Origin: Plotosus lineatus
Taxonomy: Eukaryota; Chordata; Actinopteri; Siluriformes; Plotosidae
Assembly (NCBI GenBank): GCA_024760905.1
Contig: CM045733.1
Location: 14,054,501-14,118,500 of the forward strand
Length of the DNA stretch: 64,000 bases
Direction: 5' to 3'
This document shows, in pieces, positions 47,403-64,000 of this stretch. Positions within the stretch are counted from its first letter, which is position 1, and every line of letters starts with the position of its first letter. The position numbers were made by a program, and so were the translations under genes. The notes under the pieces are model-generated. The model saw only the letters and a program-made list of their open reading frames with translations. It was not told the origin of the DNA and did no database searches.

Positions 47403-47741
47403 CATTCATTCATTTTCTGAACCACTTAATATTAATTAGGGTTACTGGGAGGCTGGCGTCCATCTCCATCGACTCCAGGCGAGGGCAGAGGACACCTTGG
47501 ACAGCTCGCCATGCCATCGCAGGGCAGAAACACGCTGACGGCTATGCAGCTACTCTTGTTGAAAGTCAGCAATGGTTGTTTTACATGAACCTCACACGAT
47601 AGACAGTGAGAGACATGGCCGGCCTTTGATAACCCAGTTAGCCTGCACTGGGGGGACACTGGCAACTGTTGACGGTGGGGTTTGAACCCACAAATTTAGT
47701 ATCGGCAATCCAGCACCATTACCACCAGGCCACCACTGCCC
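47403..47741 (-). mobile_element. SINE-1A, full length
   Basis: Minus-oriented from (ATGA)n tail to head 'taccaccaggccaccactgcc'. The flanks 'gtaacattct' (47393-47402) and 'gttaacattct' (just after the head) look like a slightly decayed target duplication. Confidence 0.9.
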
Positions 47742-47937
47742 GGTTAACATTCTCTAGACAGAATAGTTGTTGTCCCAAATCCTTTTAGCTTTATTTTCTT
47801 CCCAAACCCAATTGATACTTTTTCCAGAACTTTCTTTGAGATTTCTTATGGTTGTCAATGCTTTTCAGTTCCAGGTTGTTCTATTGTCACGTATAAAAGC
47901 TCAAAGAGATGGTTGCCTATGCAAATGTAGTGTATTG

Positions 47938-48269
47938 TTTCCTCACACGGTCAAAAAAACATGCACAGTAGGTGAATTGGCTGTTCTAAATTGCCCGTAG
48001 ATTCGCATTGTGCAGAAGGCAATGGCAATCCACTGCACTATCCTTGCCAAGAAAACCTCCATGAAGATGATAATCAAGGCATTATCCTTCATGGCAGGTC
48101 GCCAAGAGTCATCCTACCACTCGGAAAGTATCAAATCAGACCATTGATTCATGCATTTATTTGCAAAATTGCTGAATCCTACTAGGGTTTCTGGGAGCCT
48201 AAAGTCTGTCAGTCAACTCTGGGTGAAGGTGAAGAACAGCCTGAACAGCTTTCCAAACCATCACCGATT

Positions 48270-48316
<47 letters not shown>
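47938..48316. mobile_element. Mixed repeat fragments and (CA)n
   Basis: 47938-48002 is a SINE-2 middle piece in plus orientation ('tgttctaaattgcccgtag'). 48003-48125 holds 'cagaaggcaatggcaatcca' and 'cttgccaagaaaacctccat', an unassigned repeat-like segment. 48150-48265 resembles a decayed SINE-1A tail on the minus strand. (CA)n at 48272-48316. Confidence 0.5.
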
Positions 48317-48317
<1 letters not shown>

Positions 48318-48489
48318 CCATGTCTTTGGAGTACAGGAGGAAACCGGAGTGCTCAGAGGGAACCCATGCTAGAATGTGGAGAACATGACACAAGACTTTC
48401 TCGCTGTGAGGCAGATGTACTTATTACTACACCTCTGTACCACCCTGGATTATATTATGGTGTTTTTAAGCCTTTAGGTATATCAAGTT

Positions 48490-49384
48490 GCAGTTTGGAC
48501 TTAAGAGTGTTTTATTTCAAAACAAAAGCTTCAAACGAATAGAAATCGCCACAATATAATAACACAAAAACCCGTGTACATTTTCTGAATGGCAAAATAG
48601 CAAATAAAATTTTAATATTCCTGCACAGATTCAACAAACAGGATAAGTTGCTTCCATGCATGACAGTTATTTCATCCATATAAAATCACTAGAAAATGGC
48701 ACTCTCGAATACAGTTCTGCTGAAACCGCTACGGGCGTTCAAACATTCCCATGATAAGTGGTACAAAAGTCTCTCTCGCCAGACCATGCAATGCTGTCAG
48801 TAGGCACAAGAGGAAAAGTCAGGATGAGTTTAAGCCTGAGACACGCTTCTCATCAGCCTTTCTTAACTGTGGATTTATCAGCAAAGACTAAAGCCTTCAA
48901 ATCAGGACCTTCTAGTTCCTCCTCCCAAAAGTAGGACAAGCGTTCTCACGGAAAAAAAGAAAGTGGACTAAATAAATAAAGGATAAAGTGACTTCAGACA
49001 TTTAAGGGTAGGTAATGCCTAAGCATATATTTCTATTTTTTATGGATCGCATCAATGCATGTTGCTGTTTCGACATTCACTCACATTTCAAACATCCCCT
49101 AGCGTCACAAAAATAGAAAGTTAAAAAAAAAAAAAATTGCAGGAACATAGAGCCACGGAAATAACATTAATGATCTTATAAAAACAGCAGGTGGATACTA
49201 TGCGAACACGGAAGATGATTGGCGTGGACACTGAGCAATGCTGTGTGATGTCATTTTGATTGCTTGCAAATGGTGAGCTCGAAATTTGTGAAATGATTTG
49301 GCACTATCGGCGAACGCCGTCTTCCCTCCAGGACAGACAGCCAAGTCTCTGAGATCAGATGGAAGGGTGTAGGTACGGTCCATA
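48490..49384 (-). other. flnc: Probable flnc 3' untranslated region
   Basis: Repeat-poor sequence directly downstream of the flnc stop codon, ending just past the AATAAA at 48516-48511. The extent is an inference from that signal. An A-run on the plus strand (a T-run in the transcript) lies at 49122-49135. Confidence 0.5.
48511..48516 (-). terminator. flnc: Candidate flnc polyadenylation signal (AATAAA)
   Basis: TTTATT on the plus strand gives AATAAA on the minus strand, about 870 nt past the flnc stop codon, with no better signal seen between. Alternative or additional signals further down are possible. Confidence 0.5.

Positions 49385-64000
<14,616 letters not shown>

Overview
This is a vertebrate, almost certainly teleost fish, genomic window. 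It has split exons with GT-AG introns, a filamin C gene, Tc1, hAT and Tigger-like DNA transposons, RTE- and L2-type LINEs, several tRNA-derived SINE families, and very dense dinucleotide microsatellites. Nothing bacterial or viral was seen. The species cannot be named from the sequence alone.

Right part (about 48.5-64 kb): the 3' end of one real protein-coding gene on the minus strand, filamin C (flnc). Thirteen exons (the first cut by the window edge) encode an open 740-residue C-terminus: Ig repeats 18 to 23, the Ig20 insertion typical of filamin C, hinge 2 and the Ig24 dimerisation repeat. All junctions keep the frame. Eleven of the twelve introns seen are phase 1 and one is phase 0. A candidate polyadenylation signal lies about 870 nt past the stop. 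The introns hold SINEs, a Tigger-like MITE, a Tigger transposase fragment and a 2.6-kb LINE with an uninterrupted reverse-transcriptase ORF. Two splice sites are built directly from microsatellites: a donor inside a (TG)n tract and an acceptor behind a (CT)n tract.

Left part (1-48.4 kb): no host gene is recognised. It is a mosaic of repeats separated by unique, mostly AT-rich sequence. The commonest element (SINE-1) has a tRNA-like head and a conserved body, and appears with two different 3' tails: one ends in an (ATGA)n tail, the other matches the end of an RTE-type LINE found here as longer copies. Six copies of a MITE with TA target sites, two Tc1-like transposons, a nested hAT element, an internally deleted L2-like LINE, a 5'-inverted LINE and an 800-bp minisatellite make up most of the rest. 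A broken ORF at 16.5-17.7 kb, split by a LINE insertion, belongs to a protein family I cannot name.

Relations: the elements can be ordered by nesting (hAT in SINE, LINE in SINE, SINEs inside a Tigger-like element inside a SINE), giving an insertion history. The flnc introns carry the same families as the flanking desert. Function is clear only for filamin C, an actin-crosslinking scaffold of muscle.
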